A stretch of DNA of 64,000 bases from contig LVAJ01000027.1 of assembly GCA_001603005.1 (NCBI GenBank), positions 95,266 to 159,265 on the forward strand. The letters run 5' to 3'. This DNA is from Clostridiales bacterium Firm_04. Lineage in GTDB: Bacteria; Bacillota; Clostridia; Oscillospirales; Ruminococcaceae. The notes below the pieces were generated by a model. It saw only the letters and a program-made list of their open reading frames with translations. It did no database searches and had not been told where the DNA came from. Shown here piece by piece: positions 8,435 to 17,736 of this stretch (its first letter is position 1; each line of letters opens with the position of its first letter). The translations under genes were made by a program, and so were the position numbers.

Positions 8435-8499
8435 AATAACTAAGAGTATCCCCGAATAAATCTGCGCTGGAATCAGCACAACCAAAGGAGGACACGATT

Positions 8500-11274
8500 A
8501 TGAAACGAACACTGGACTGGAATCAGTACCTCGCGCGCGCGGCGGAAGCCGTTGCGGAAGGCATCGTCATGCTGAAAAACGAGCACGCCGCTCTGCCGCT
8601 TCCGGCGGGCGAGACCGTAGCCGTTTTCGGCAGGATCCAGCTGCATTATTATAAGAGCGGCACCGGCTCCGGCGGCATGGTCAATGTCGCGAAAGTCACC
8701 GGCATCACCGACGGTCTGCTCGAAGCGGGCGTTTCGCTGTATCAGCCCGTGCTCGATGCCTACCGCGCATGGGATGCGGAAAATCCCTTTGACCTCGGCG
8801 CGGGCTGGGGCGGAGAGCCGTGGGCGCAGGCGGAAATGCCGCTCGATGAAGCACTTGTCGAACAGGCGGCGGCTGCCTGTCCGCGCGCAATCGTCATCAT
8901 CGGCAGAACCGCGGGCGAGGAGCAGGATAACCGCATGGAGCCCGGCTCCTATCTGCTGACGGCAGAGGAATCGGAGATGCTGCGCCTTTGCCGGAAGCAT
9001 TTCCGCAAGGTGATCGTCCTGCTGAACACCGGCAATATCATGGACATGCATTTTGTGGATGAATGTGATCCTGATGCCGTGCTCTATGTCTGGCAGGGCG
9101 GCATGACCGGCGGCACGGGTACCGCTGCGGTGCTGACCGGTGCGGTCTCGCCGTCCGGAAAGCTGCCGGATACGGTCGCCTATGAGATCTCCGATTATCC
9201 TTCGGATGCGAATTTCTACGATACTGCTGAAAATATCTATGCCGAGGATATCTATGTCGGATACCGTTACTTCGAGACATTTGCAAAGGATCGCGTGCGC
9301 TATCCGTTCGGATTCGGTCTGTCGTATACGACATTTTCCGTGAAATCCGGCGAAAAATTCCAGATCCGCGACAACTGGTATCTGCCGGTCACGATCACGA
9401 ATACCGGCGCGGCAGCAGGAAAAGAGGTCGTGCAGCTTTACTGCGAATCGCCGCAGGGAAAGCTCGGTCAGCCGGCAAGACAGCTGCTGATCTTCTATAA
9501 GACCGGTCTGCTGGCACCGAACGAGTCGGAAACGGTCAATCTGGAGCTGCTAATCCCGGAATCCTATGACGACAGCGGCGTGACCGGTCATATGAGCTGC
9601 TGGGTGAAAGAAGCGGGCGAGTACCGCTATTATGTCGGCACGGATGTCCGGTCGGCGGAATATGCCGCGAGCAGAGAGCTTTTTGAAACGATCGTGCTGA
9701 AGCAGTGCCGGCAGGCAATGGCGCCGGTGCAGGCATTCCGGCGGCTGCGTCCTGTTCCGGACGGGAACGGCGGTTATCGCGCATCGGACGAGGTGACACC
9801 GCTGCTTGCATTTGACGAAGCACAGCGGCGTGAGGATGCGCTGCCCGCGGAGATGCGTCCGGACGGCAATGCATATACGCTGGAAGATGTGCTGCTCGGA
9901 CATGCTTCCATGGAGCATTTCATCGCGCAGCTGTCAGATGAGGAGCTTGCGCAGATCGTGCGCGGCGAGGGCATGGGCAGCCCGCGCGTGACGGCAGGCA
10001 CCGCATCGGCATTCGGCGGCGTGTCGGATGCACTGGCGGCATATAAGATCCCCGCAGGCTGCTGCTCGGACGGTCCTTCCGGCATGCGGCTCGACTGCGG
10101 CACAAAGGCATTCAGTCTGCCGAACGGCACGCTGCTTGCATCGACCTTCAACCTGAAACTGATCCGCGAGCTCTATGCCTGCGTCGGACTTGAGATGACC
10201 GCAAACCGCGTGGACTGCCTGCTCGGTCCGGGCATGAACATTCACCGGCATCCGCTCAACGGCAGAAACTTCGAGTATTTCTCGGAAGATCCCAAGCTGA
10301 CCGGTCTGATCGCCTGCGCGGAGCTGGCTGGTCTGCGCTCTGCGGGCGTGACGGGCACGATCAAGCACTGCTGCGGCAATAACCATGAAACGAACCGGCA
10401 TTTTCTCAATGCGGTGATCTCCGAGCGCGCGATCCGCGAGATCTATCTGCGCGGCTTTGAACTGGCGGTCAAGGAGGGCGGCGCCTCGTCAATCATGACG
10501 ACCTACGGCGCAGTCAACGGCATCTGGACCGCGGGCAACTACGACCTCTGCACCGAGATCATCCGGAAGGAATGGGGCTATACCGGATTCCTGATGACGG
10601 ACTGGTGGGCGAATATCAATGAGCGCGGCATGGAGCCGGACAAGCGTGATCTTGCGGCAATGGTGCGCGCGCAGAATGATGTGTACATGGTCTGTGCGGA
10701 CTGCGTGGAACATGACGACAATCTGATGCAGGCGCTCGGCGAGGGCACGCTGACACGCGCGGAACTGCAGCGGAGCGCGGCGAATATCTGCCGGTTCCTG
10801 ATGCATACCAATGCCATGAAGCGGCTGCTCGGCGAGGCGACCGAAGCCGAGATCCGGAACCGTCCGGCGGACGAACAGGATGACGGCGCGCCGGTCGTGT
10901 TCTACGAGATGGACACCGAACTGACCGTGCCGCTCGGCGAGATCAAAACGGACAAGGGCACGAATTTTGCCTTTGCCGTGACGGTCAACCGTCCGGGCTG
11001 GTACCGCGTGACGCTGACCGCTTCCTCGGATCAGAGCGAGCTGGCGCAGATCCCGGTCACGCTGTTCACAATGGGCACGGCAAGCGGTACTTTTACATGG
11101 AACGGCACGGGCGGCAAGCCGGTCTCGTTCGACAAGCGGATCCCGATGTTCTCGCATTTTACTGCAATCCGGCTGTATTTTGCGCAGAGCGGGCTGCATA
11201 TGGAGCAGATCCGGTTTGAGCTGCTGACAGAAGAATTTGATTTCGCGGCAATGGGGGATGAACCAGAATCCTGA
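8500..11274 (+). CDS. GH3 beta-glucosidase with permuted domain order
   Basis: 924 residues with no signal peptide, so probably cytoplasmic, cleaving cellobiose or other beta-glucosides taken up by the cell. The order is reversed relative to most GH3 enzymes. The alpha/beta sandwich domain comes first (residues ~1-270, with TGSGG and EQDNRMEPGSY), then a fibronectin-III-like domain (~285-385). The TIM-barrel domain follows (~470-780, with GPGMNIHRHPLNGRNFEYFS and IKHCCGNNHETNRH), and a C-terminal beta domain ends the protein. The nucleophile is Asp701 in FLMTDWWAN. The same inversion is known in Ruminococcus albus and Butyrivibrio enzymes. AAAGGAGG lies nine bases before the ATG. Confidence 0.95.
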   Translation: MKRTLDWNQYLARAAEAVAEGIVMLKNEHAALPLPAGETVAVFGRIQLHYYKSGTGSGGMVNVAKVTGITDGLLEAGVSLYQPVLDAYRAWDAENPFDLGAGWGGEPWAQAEMPLDEALVEQAAAACPRAIVIIGRTAGEEQDNRMEPGSYLLTAEESEMLRLCRKHFRKVIVLLNTGNIMDMHFVDECDPDAVLYVWQGGMTGGTGTAAVLTGAVSPSGKLPDTVAYEISDYPSDANFYDTAENIYAEDIYVGYRYFETFAKDRVRYPFGFGLSYTTFSVKSGEKFQIRDNWYLPVTITNTGAAAGKEVVQLYCESPQGKLGQPARQLLIFYKTGLLAPNESETVNLELLIPESYDDSGVTGHMSCWVKEAGEYRYYVGTDVRSAEYAASRELFETIVLKQCRQAMAPVQAFRRLRPVPDGNGGYRASDEVTPLLAFDEAQRREDALPAEMRPDGNAYTLEDVLLGHASMEHFIAQLSDEELAQIVRGEGMGSPRVTAGTASAFGGVSDALAAYKIPAGCCSDGPSGMRLDCGTKAFSLPNGTLLASTFNLKLIRELYACVGLEMTANRVDCLLGPGMNIHRHPLNGRNFEYFSEDPKLTGLIACAELAGLRSAGVTGTIKHCCGNNHETNRHFLNAVISERAIREIYLRGFELAVKEGGASSIMTTYGAVNGIWTAGNYDLCTEIIRKEWGYTGFLMTDWWANINERGMEPDKRDLAAMVRAQNDVYMVCADCVEHDDNLMQALGEGTLTRAELQRSAANICRFLMHTNAMKRLLGEATEAEIRNRPADEQDDGAPVVFYEMDTELTVPLGEIKTDKGTNFAFAVTVNRPGWYRVTLTASSDQSELAQIPVTLFTMGTASGTFTWNGTGGKPVSFDKRIPMFSHFTAIRLYFAQSGLHMEQIRFELLTEEFDFAAMGDEPES

Positions 11275-11315
11275 GCCGCGGCGGACTGACAGATCCGGAA
11301 GGAGGTGTGTAAGAA

Positions 11316-11684
11316 TTGGCATCTGCAAGAAATATGGTGATCGCCGGCGACTATGCGGGCTGCCGTGTTTTCTGCATGACGGGCAAGCTTGCGTATATTT
11401 CCGGCACGATGAAGAAAATGGATGACATTTTTCTGACACCGGAAACGGTTACACGCTATGAGCTGATGACGGAAGATATCATCCGTTCGGGCAATTCTCT
11501 GCTGCTGACGGGCGCGCTGGATCCGGGCAATCTGAAAAAGCTGCGGCTGCATGCAACGCCCGCGATGCAGAGCAAGGGCATTTATACGGTCGCACTGAAA
11601 TTTGAGGACGACAAGCGCTCGCTGCTGGAGATCGACGAAAAGACCTACCGCGCGATTGTGCGCAGAATGCAGACCGCAGAATAA
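11316..11684 (+). CDS. Conserved-looking small protein of unknown function
   Basis: 122 residues, not recognised. It has no signal peptide or membrane helix; the sequence is mixed beta/alpha (NMVIAGDYAGCRVFC, KGIYTVALKFEDDKRSLLEID). The start is a TTG ten bases after GGAGG; the next ATG, six codons later, is too far from that site. It follows the GH3 gene by 41 bases on the same strand and is closed by a terminator, so the two are probably co-transcribed. Confidence 0.7.
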   Translation: MASARNMVIAGDYAGCRVFCMTGKLAYISGTMKKMDDIFLTPETVTRYELMTEDIIRSGNSLLLTGALDPGNLKKLRLHATPAMQSKGIYTVALKFEDDKRSLLEIDEKTYRAIVRRMQTAE

Positions 11685-11734
11685 CGCGCAGATGTTCCCA
11701 TTATAAAGTCAACGGAGAGACAGCTTTCTCATGC

Positions 11735-11776
11735 AAAAACAGCATCCCCTGTGTTTCGGGGATGCTGCTTTTTTAT
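11735..11776 (+). terminator. Terminator after the GH3 gene pair
   Basis: CAGCATCCCC pairs with GGGGATGCTG across a short loop and is followed by CTTTTTT. Confidence 0.9.
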
Positions 11777-11792
11777 CGGAAAATCTTGCTGC

Positions 11793-11821
11793 TTGACACG
11801 CGGTCAATTTGCTGATATAAT
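11793..11821 (+). promoter_or_regulatory. Promoter of the DUF3810 gene pair
   Basis: -35 TTGACA (11793-11798), 17 bp, -10 TATAAT (11816-11821). It shows that the ATG overlapping the -10 box cannot be the start of the next gene. Confidence 0.8.
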
Positions 11822-11852
11822 GAAAGAAAAGCGCGAAAGGCGGCGAATCCTG

Positions 11853-13085
11853 ATGAAAAAACGCAAGCACCTTTACGTCTCTGTTTTGCTGATCTTGCTG
11901 ATCCTGACTGTTCTGCTGAATCTGGCGGCATGTCTGCCGGCGTTCTGCGACTGGTACGGCGACCATGTCTACGGGCTGCTCGCGGACGGCATTTCCCGTC
12001 TGACCGCGCCTGTTCCCGCGGCGATCGGGGAAATCGTGATGTACATTGCCGCTGCGCTCGCGCTGTTTGCGGTGATCTTCCTGATCCTGCTGCTCTTTCT
12101 GCGGAAAAAGCAGGGCTATCGCAAATTCTGCGGCGGGTATTTCAAAACACTGGCGATGATCCTTGTCTGCGGGCTGTTCATTTATACCGTCAACTGGATG
12201 ATCCCGTTCCGCGGGACGGTGCTCGGCAAAGGCGATACCGGCAAACGCACGGTGTTCACCTATCAGGAGATCCGCGCGCTGACGGAATATGCGGCGAACG
12301 GCGCGAATGCTGCGGCAGAGGAGATCGCAGTTGCAGAGGACGGGACGGTGCAGTTCCCGACCGTTGCCAAAAGCGAACCGAAGATCGCAGCCGCGATGCA
12401 GGCGCTCGCTGCGGAATATCCGCGGCTGAACGGCTTTTATCCGCCGGTCAAGAACGCGCTCTGTTCGGATATTCTCGACCGCATGCATATCGGCGGCTAC
12501 AATTACATATACACCATGGAGCCGACGCGGAACAAGTATCTGTCGCCGACCTATCAGCCGGTGCTCGATGCGCATGAGCTTTCGCATCACAAGGGCTACT
12601 ATAAGGAAAACGAGGCAAATTTCCTGAGTCAGCTGGCGCTAGCGCAGTCCGATGATCCGTACCTACGGTTCAGCGGGTTTTACGATATGTACAACTATTG
12701 CTTTGCGGATTTCAGCGAAGCATACGGACTGGCAGCAGAGGATGTGGATGTCAGCGATCTGCCGCCGATGCCGCAGCTGCATCAGGGCATGACCGAAGCA
12801 GAAAAGGATGTGCTCCGGCAGCATTTGCAGCGTTATGAGGAGGTGCTGGGGGCGCAGCCGGAGCTGACACCGCACGCATATGCGATTATCGAACACGGGC
12901 GCGTGATCGAGCAGGACATCTATCAGGCGGACGCGCATCCGATCGACGAAATGCCCGCCGTGCAGACAGCGATCGAGGAAACTGCCGAGATCGGCTGGAA
13001 GACACACGGCGAGGTGCTGCAGGAAAATTCCTATGACGGCGTGACGCTGCTGCTGCTGCAATATTTTGACGGAAAACTCTTTTGA
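11853..13085 (+). CDS. DUF3810 membrane protein with zinc-peptidase motif (copy 1)
   Basis: 410 residues. Three hydrophobic segments lie at about 8-30, 55-80 and 98-118. An extracytoplasmic domain follows with H241-E-L-S-H245 and, further on, ENEANF, the pattern of HExxH-type metallopeptidases and of the DUF3810 family. Conserved phrases shared with the next gene include EYPRL, GFYPPVKNALCSDIL, HIGG and DAHPIDEMPAV. The start at ATG 11853 is chosen because the promoter -10 overlaps the upstream ATG. A cell-surface protease is inferred; the substrate is unknown. Confidence 0.88.
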   Translation: MKKRKHLYVSVLLILLILTVLLNLAACLPAFCDWYGDHVYGLLADGISRLTAPVPAAIGEIVMYIAAALALFAVIFLILLLFLRKKQGYRKFCGGYFKTLAMILVCGLFIYTVNWMIPFRGTVLGKGDTGKRTVFTYQEIRALTEYAANGANAAAEEIAVAEDGTVQFPTVAKSEPKIAAAMQALAAEYPRLNGFYPPVKNALCSDILDRMHIGGYNYIYTMEPTRNKYLSPTYQPVLDAHELSHHKGYYKENEANFLSQLALAQSDDPYLRFSGFYDMYNYCFADFSEAYGLAAEDVDVSDLPPMPQLHQGMTEAEKDVLRQHLQRYEEVLGAQPELTPHAYAIIEHGRVIEQDIYQADAHPIDEMPAVQTAIEETAEIGWKTHGEVLQENSYDGVTLLLLQYFDGKLF

Positions 13086-13142
13086 ATCTCAGCAGATCAT
13101 TTCAGCAACCGATTCACTTTTCATCGGAGCAGGGAGCATCAC

Positions 13143-14366
13143 ATGAAAAAGAAATGTACGAAATACTGGATTTCTATTGCGGTCATGCTGGGCTTGATCG
13201 CCCTTCTGAACCTGATCGCATGTTCGGCTGCGTTCTGCGGCTGGTACGTTGAACGCATCTATCCGCATCTCGCAGAAGCGCTCGGCAGACTGACAGCGCC
13301 GCTGCCGTTTTCGCTCGCGGAAGTGCTGATGGTCATTGAAGTGCTGGGCGTGTTCACAGCGATCGCCGCACTGATCCTGCTGCCGTTCCTGCGCAAAAAG
13401 CAGGGCTGCCGCAGATTTTGCAAGGGGATCTGGAAGACGGTGCTGGCGGCTGGCTGCTTTGTGGGACTGATCGTAACGGTTCTCGGCGATATCCCGTTCC
13501 GCTGCCCGACGCTCCTGAACGAGAACGGCAGAAAGCAGTTCACCTATGCGGAAGTCTATGCCGTGGATGCGTTTATCGTTGAGACTGCGAATGCTGCTGC
13601 GGAGGAGATCCCGCTGGATGAGAACGGGCAGGCAGTGTTCCCCTCTGATGCAGAGCTGACCGCGGATACGGTGCAGGCGATGACGGATCTTGCAGCGGAA
13701 TATCCGCGCCTTGCGGGATATTATCCGCCGGTCAAAAATTCGATGTTTTCGGATATCCTGAACCGCCTGCACATCGGCGGGATCACGGATAATACCACAT
13801 TGGAAATGGTGCACAGCCGGTATTGCTGCACGCCGCTGGGACAGCCGCGGATTGATGCGCATGAATCCTGCCATTTCAAGGGCTTCTGGCGTGAGAGCGA
13901 GGCGGATTTCCTCAGCACGCTGGCATTGCTGCGCAGCGGGAATCCGTGCCTGCGGCTTTCCGGCTGCCTGCGGATCCTCGAATTTCTGGATGACGCGCTC
14001 CGTGAAGCAGAGGCGGCGGTCGCAGATGACATGATCGCTGCGGGCGAGCTGGAACCGCTGCCGGACAATGTCGGAGCAAGTGATCCGCGCGTGAAGGCGT
14101 ATGCAGAGAAGCTTTCAGCAAGATTGCACGAGCATCCGTCTATCAGCAGCAGAGCCGCTGCTTTGAAACAGCAGTCGGACGGAATCGGTTCTGCGATCTA
14201 TTCTGAAGATGCGCACCCGATCGACGGGATGCCTGCGGTGGATGAAACGATCGGGGAGATCGCGGATATCGGATGGGAAATGCAGGCTGCTGACCTGAAA
14301 GAGCATGACTATTCCGGCATGGTGCTGCTGTATCTGCAATATCATGAAGCAGGGAAGCTTTTTTGA
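13143..14366 (+). CDS. DUF3810 membrane protein with zinc-peptidase motif (copy 2)
   Basis: 407 residues, a tandem paralogue of the preceding gene, with the same three N-terminal hydrophobic segments, the conserved EYPRLAGYYPPVKNS phrase, H240-E-S-C-H244 and RESEADF. It also ends with the shared DAHPIDGMPAVDETI and a leucine-rich tail ending EAGKLF (DGKLF in copy 1). GGAG and GGGAG lie before the ATG; 57 bases separate it from copy 1 and no promoter is evident between them, so they are probably one operon. Both zinc ligands and the catalytic Glu are kept, so both copies may be active. Confidence 0.87.
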   Translation: MKKKCTKYWISIAVMLGLIALLNLIACSAAFCGWYVERIYPHLAEALGRLTAPLPFSLAEVLMVIEVLGVFTAIAALILLPFLRKKQGCRRFCKGIWKTVLAAGCFVGLIVTVLGDIPFRCPTLLNENGRKQFTYAEVYAVDAFIVETANAAAEEIPLDENGQAVFPSDAELTADTVQAMTDLAAEYPRLAGYYPPVKNSMFSDILNRLHIGGITDNTTLEMVHSRYCCTPLGQPRIDAHESCHFKGFWRESEADFLSTLALLRSGNPCLRLSGCLRILEFLDDALREAEAAVADDMIAAGELEPLPDNVGASDPRVKAYAEKLSARLHEHPSISSRAAALKQQSDGIGSAIYSEDAHPIDGMPAVDETIGEIADIGWEMQAADLKEHDYSGMVLLYLQYHEAGKLF

Positions 14367-14416
14367 ATCCGATCGGGCGATCTCAAAAAAATTTAGTGCT
14401 TTTATGCGTTAAAGGG

Positions 14417-14445
14417 TTGACATTTTCCGGAAAATGCAGTATAAT
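14417..14445 (+). promoter_or_regulatory. Promoter of the DAHP synthase gene
   Basis: -35 TTGACA (14417-14422), 17 bp, -10 TATAAT (14440-14445). The ~70-base leader shows no T-box or other recognisable control element. Confidence 0.8.
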
Positions 14446-14512
14446 ATGAAACGAAAGACGGCATGTACACGACGCAACTGTATTTTTTCCATTGCAAAGG
14501 AGCCTGATTTTT

Positions 14513-15544
14513 ATGATGAACATGGAATTTGAGCGCAAGCTGACGATTCCGAAGGAAACGAAGGAAATGTACCCCGTGACGCCCGAAATGGAGCAGATCG
14601 TTGCGGCGCGTGCAGAGGAGATCCGCCGGATCTTCTCCGGCGAGGAAGATAAGCTGATCCTCATTATCGGACCGTGCTCTGCGGACAACCCCGATGCCGT
14701 GCTGGATTATATCAGCCGGCTGCGCAGGGTGCAGGAGCAGGTCAAGGATGAGATTTTCATTATCCCGCGCATCTACACGAACAAGCCGCGCACGACCGGC
14801 GCAGGCTACAAAGGACTGCTGCATCAGCCGGATCCGAACGCGAAGCCCGATGTGTTCAAAGGCATTATTGCAACGCGCGAGCTGCACATGCGCGCACTGA
14901 AGGAGACCGGTTTCTCCTGCGCGGATGAGATGCTCTATCCGGAAAATCACCGCTATCTCGATGACCTGCTTGCATATGTGGCAGTCGGTGCGCGCTCGGT
15001 CGAGAATCAGGAGCACCGCCTTGTTTCGAGCGGTCTGCCGATTCCGGTCGGCATGAAGAACCCGACGTCCGGCGATCTCTCCGTCATGATGAACGCGATC
15101 ACCGCGGCACAGCACGGTCACAGCTTCATCTATCGCGGCTGGGCGGTGCATTCGCAGGGTAATCCGTTTGCGCATGCGATCCTGCGCGGCTACATGAACA
15201 AGCACGGGCAGTCGCTCCCGAATTATCATTATGAGGATCTGGTGCATCTGGCTGCGCTCTATGCAGAGGGCGGCTACGAGCATCCGGCGGCGATCATCGA
15301 CACGAACCATGCAAACTCCGGCAAAAATCCGCTGGAGCAGCCGCGCATCTGCAAGGAAGTGCTTTCCGCGCGGCGCTACAACAATGACATCAAGCAGCTC
15401 GTCAAGGGCTTCATGATCGAAAGCTACATCGAGGACGGCGCACAGAAGGTGGACGGCGGCTGCTACGGCAAGTCGATCACCGATCCCTGCCTCGGCTGGG
15501 AGAAGTCCGAGCGTCTGATTCTGGAGCTCGCGGAAATGCTCTAA
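14513..15544 (+). CDS. aroF: 3-deoxy-7-phosphoheptulonate (DAHP) synthase, AroF/G/H type
   Basis: 343 residues. It condenses phosphoenolpyruvate and erythrose 4-phosphate, the first step of the shikimate pathway that also feeds the trp operon in this window. Family marks: LIIGPCSADN, PRTTGAGYKGLLHQPDP, VGARSVENQEHRLVSSG, VGMKNPTSGD, IDTNHANSGKNPLEQ, and a metal-binding C-terminal part with KSITDPCLGWEKSE. Length and motifs match class I-alpha enzymes. The start is at ATG 14513 or 14516 after GGAG. It stands alone, with its own promoter and terminator. Confidence 0.95.
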   Translation: MMNMEFERKLTIPKETKEMYPVTPEMEQIVAARAEEIRRIFSGEEDKLILIIGPCSADNPDAVLDYISRLRRVQEQVKDEIFIIPRIYTNKPRTTGAGYKGLLHQPDPNAKPDVFKGIIATRELHMRALKETGFSCADEMLYPENHRYLDDLLAYVAVGARSVENQEHRLVSSGLPIPVGMKNPTSGDLSVMMNAITAAQHGHSFIYRGWAVHSQGNPFAHAILRGYMNKHGQSLPNYHYEDLVHLAALYAEGGYEHPAAIIDTNHANSGKNPLEQPRICKEVLSARRYNNDIKQLVKGFMIESYIEDGAQKVDGGCYGKSITDPCLGWEKSERLILELAEML

Positions 15545-15556
15545 TTGCTTCGCTGC

Positions 15557-15608
15557 AACAAAAAACCCCGAAATCGGAACGTGTGCTCCGGTTTCGGGGT
15601 TTTGTTTT
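15557..15608. terminator. Bidirectional terminator between DAHP synthase and the GH5-like gene
   Basis: AAAAAACCCCGAAA pairs with TTTCGGGGTTTTG with A and T runs on both sides, so it can end transcription from either of the converging genes. Confidence 0.85.
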
Positions 15609-16932
15609 ATGGAACGGGCTTCGGTCTGCGCCGTGCAGTCGTGACCTGCGGGCGCGTGTCCGATTCTTCTGCGGTCTCCGTGCTGTCGCCGAACAGCATT
15701 TCCTGCAGCGTGCGGTCATAGAGCCGGAACTTTTTCCGGTCATAGAATCCGCCTGCCGCATCCCACAGCACCGGACAAAATCCGCGTTCCGTTGCCTCGG
15801 TGCAGACGGATACGAGATAATCCTCCACGGAATCGAGCTCCTTGTTCATCTGCGTGCAGCCGAAATTGCTGATGATGACGGGAACGCCTTCCGGCGTGAA
15901 GCGGTCTTTGAGCAGATCGAACCGCAGCTGCATGTCAATGCGGTCGTCAGATGTGCCCCAGAAGCTGCGCGCCTGCTTTTGCGGCGTATCCGCTTCGAGC
16001 TGCGTGAACGCCAGCGGCGTCTCAAAATGCACCGAGACTGCACAGCGGTTCTGCGTATCCTCCGGCATGACAAAGAGCGGATCGCAGGTGTATGCAATGT
16101 CATCGGCATAGCCCGCGATCAGCAGATGCCGCCGGAGATTGCCGCTGCCCGCGTGCCGGACGGTATCCACAAAGCACTGATTGATCTCGCCAAGCAGCGC
16201 ATAGGCTTCCTCTTTTCCTGCGAGATGCTTGCCGCGCTGCCAGATCTCATCCCAGCAGCCGTCCGAATCGAGCGACTCAAACCAGACATGTCCGCCCTCG
16301 CCGGCAAATTCCTGCGAGATCTGCTGCCAGATGCGCGCGTATTTCTGCATGCAGGCGTCTTTTTTGGCGGGATCGGCAAAATCCGACCACCATCCGCCGT
16401 CGCGGTCGATGTTGATGATGACATACATGCCAGCATTGAGCGCCCAGCCCGCGACCTCATGCACCCGCGCAAGATAATCCGGATGGATCGTGTTGTTCGG
16501 GAGCATCATGTTTGACCATGCCGCGGGGATCCGCAGTGTGCCGAAGCCCTCTGCCGCATAGCCCTCGATCATCTGCTGTGTGATGCGCGGGCTGCCCCAG
16601 CCGGTCTCGTATGTGCGGACGTCGCTGCCGGACAATTTGCCGCCGCAGCATTCAAAGGTATTGCCGAGGCTGATGCCGATGCCCATTTCTCTGACCGCAT
16701 CCGCCGTGGAAAGATTGCCCGCGGGATCAGTGCGGTAGCCGCTGCCGTAGACCGGCGCAGGCTTGCGCACGGGCTGTGCTTCTGCCTCTGTGCCGGATTT
16801 CGATGCGGTGCGCGTGAATGCGGGCGCGGTGACGTCCTTCAGCGGATTCTCCGCTTTTTTTCCGCAGCCGGTCAGCAGCGTGACGGCAAGTGCCGCGGTC
16901 AGCGCCGCAGCGTTCCGAAGATGCTTGTTCAT
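15607..16932 (-). CDS. GH5-fold lipoprotein lacking both catalytic glutamates (pseudoenzyme)
   Basis: 441 residues. A lipoprotein signal with lipobox LLTGC (Cys23) and a ~50-residue linker precede a GH5 subfamily-4-like barrel (ISLGNTFE, GWGSPRITQQMI, LRIPAAWS, YVIINIDRDGG, HEVAGWALNAGMY, PVLWDAAGG). The general acid/base site, normally FExMNE, reads FESLDS (D222-S223). The nucleophile site, normally VIIGEFG, reads VIISNFG (Asn356). The histidine of INxHxDG is Asp176. All are clear substitutions in an intact frame, so hydrolysis is not expected; glycan binding at the membrane surface is the likely role. The start is at ATG 16932 behind AAAGG. It is last in the nadE operon. Confidence 0.88.
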   Translation of the reverse strand: MNKHLRNAAALTAALAVTLLTGCGKKAENPLKDVTAPAFTRTASKSGTEAEAQPVRKPAPVYGSGYRTDPAGNLSTADAVREMGIGISLGNTFECCGGKLSGSDVRTYETGWGSPRITQQMIEGYAAEGFGTLRIPAAWSNMMLPNNTIHPDYLARVHEVAGWALNAGMYVIINIDRDGGWWSDFADPAKKDACMQKYARIWQQISQEFAGEGGHVWFESLDSDGCWDEIWQRGKHLAGKEEAYALLGEINQCFVDTVRHAGSGNLRRHLLIAGYADDIAYTCDPLFVMPEDTQNRCAVSVHFETPLAFTQLEADTPQKQARSFWGTSDDRIDMQLRFDLLKDRFTPEGVPVIISNFGCTQMNKELDSVEDYLVSVCTEATERGFCPVLWDAAGGFYDRKKFRLYDRTLQEMLFGDSTETAEESDTRPQVTTARRRPKPVP

Positions 16933-16971
16933 ATGCACACCGCCTTTCAGGAACGGCGCGTGCTGCGTCTG

Positions 16972-17718
16972 TTACTCTGCATTCGGATCAAACGGGAATG
17001 CGGGCATCATTTTCAGCTTGAACAGGTTCATCTTGTGCTTGCGGTCGATGAGTGCCTTTTTCTCCGGAGCCGGTTCAATGCCCTCGCGGATGTACAGGTC
17101 GAGCTCTGCATAGGTAAAGCCGAGATTGTCCTCATCGGTCTTGCCGCAGAGTCCGTCAGAAGGTGCCTTCTCCACAAGCCGTTCCGGCAGACCGAGTGCT
17201 CTGCCGATCGCCTTGACCTCGGTGACGGTGAACTGACTGAGCGGGGAGAAATCGCCGACGCTGTCGCCCCATCGCGTCGAATAGCCCACCCAGTCCTCGG
17301 AGAGATTGCAGGTGTTCGCGACTCTGCCGTTGACGCTCTGCGAAACTGCATAGAGCGTGGTCATGCGGATGCGCGGCGGCAGATTTGTTTTCGCCTGCAC
17401 GCTGATCGGCGTCACGGCGGCAACTGCGCGCTCCACGGCATCGACCGCTTCGCCGACATTGACCGTGACATTCGTAATGCCGAGATGCTTGCAGAGCAGC
17501 TGGGAATCGTCGATATCAGGCTGTTCGCCGCGGGGCATCATTACGCCGATGACGCGGTGTACGCCCAGTGCGCGGACGAGCAGTGCAGCGCAGACAGAGC
17601 TGTCCTTGCCGCCGGAAATGCCGAGGACAGCAGGGCAGCCGTCGCCGTTTTCAGCGAACCAGTCCTGGATCCAGCGGCAGCAGTCTTCGATCGCGCGGTT
17701 GACATCAAAATGGTACAT
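16972..17718 (-). CDS. nadE: NAD+ synthetase (ammonia/glutamine-type NadE core)
   Basis: 248 residues. It converts deamido-NAD to NAD with ATP. The PP-loop is GISGGKDSSV, with the ATP/NaAD-binding segments NTCNLSEDWVGYSTRWGDS and FSPLSQFTVTEVKAIGRALG and the C-terminal PSDGLCGKTDEDNLGFTY. There is no glutaminase domain, so ammonia is the nitrogen source, or a separate amidase supplies it. ATG 17718 is preferred over the ATG three codons earlier because AAAGG directly abuts the latter. It sits between the CPBP protease and the GH5-like lipoprotein on the same strand. Confidence 0.95.
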   Translation of the reverse strand: MYHFDVNRAIEDCCRWIQDWFAENGDGCPAVLGISGGKDSSVCAALLVRALGVHRVIGVMMPRGEQPDIDDSQLLCKHLGITNVTVNVGEAVDAVERAVAAVTPISVQAKTNLPPRIRMTTLYAVSQSVNGRVANTCNLSEDWVGYSTRWGDSVGDFSPLSQFTVTEVKAIGRALGLPERLVEKAPSDGLCGKTDEDNLGFTYAELDLYIREGIEPAPEKKALIDRKHKMNLFKLKMMPAFPFDPNAE

Positions 17719-17736
17719 GGGGATCATCCTTTCATT

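Noticed and set aside
8038..8459. Cys/Met-rich short frames in the TTTGCATG region
   Set aside because: Their composition simply reflects the repeated TGCATGT motif; no binding site or plausible fold.
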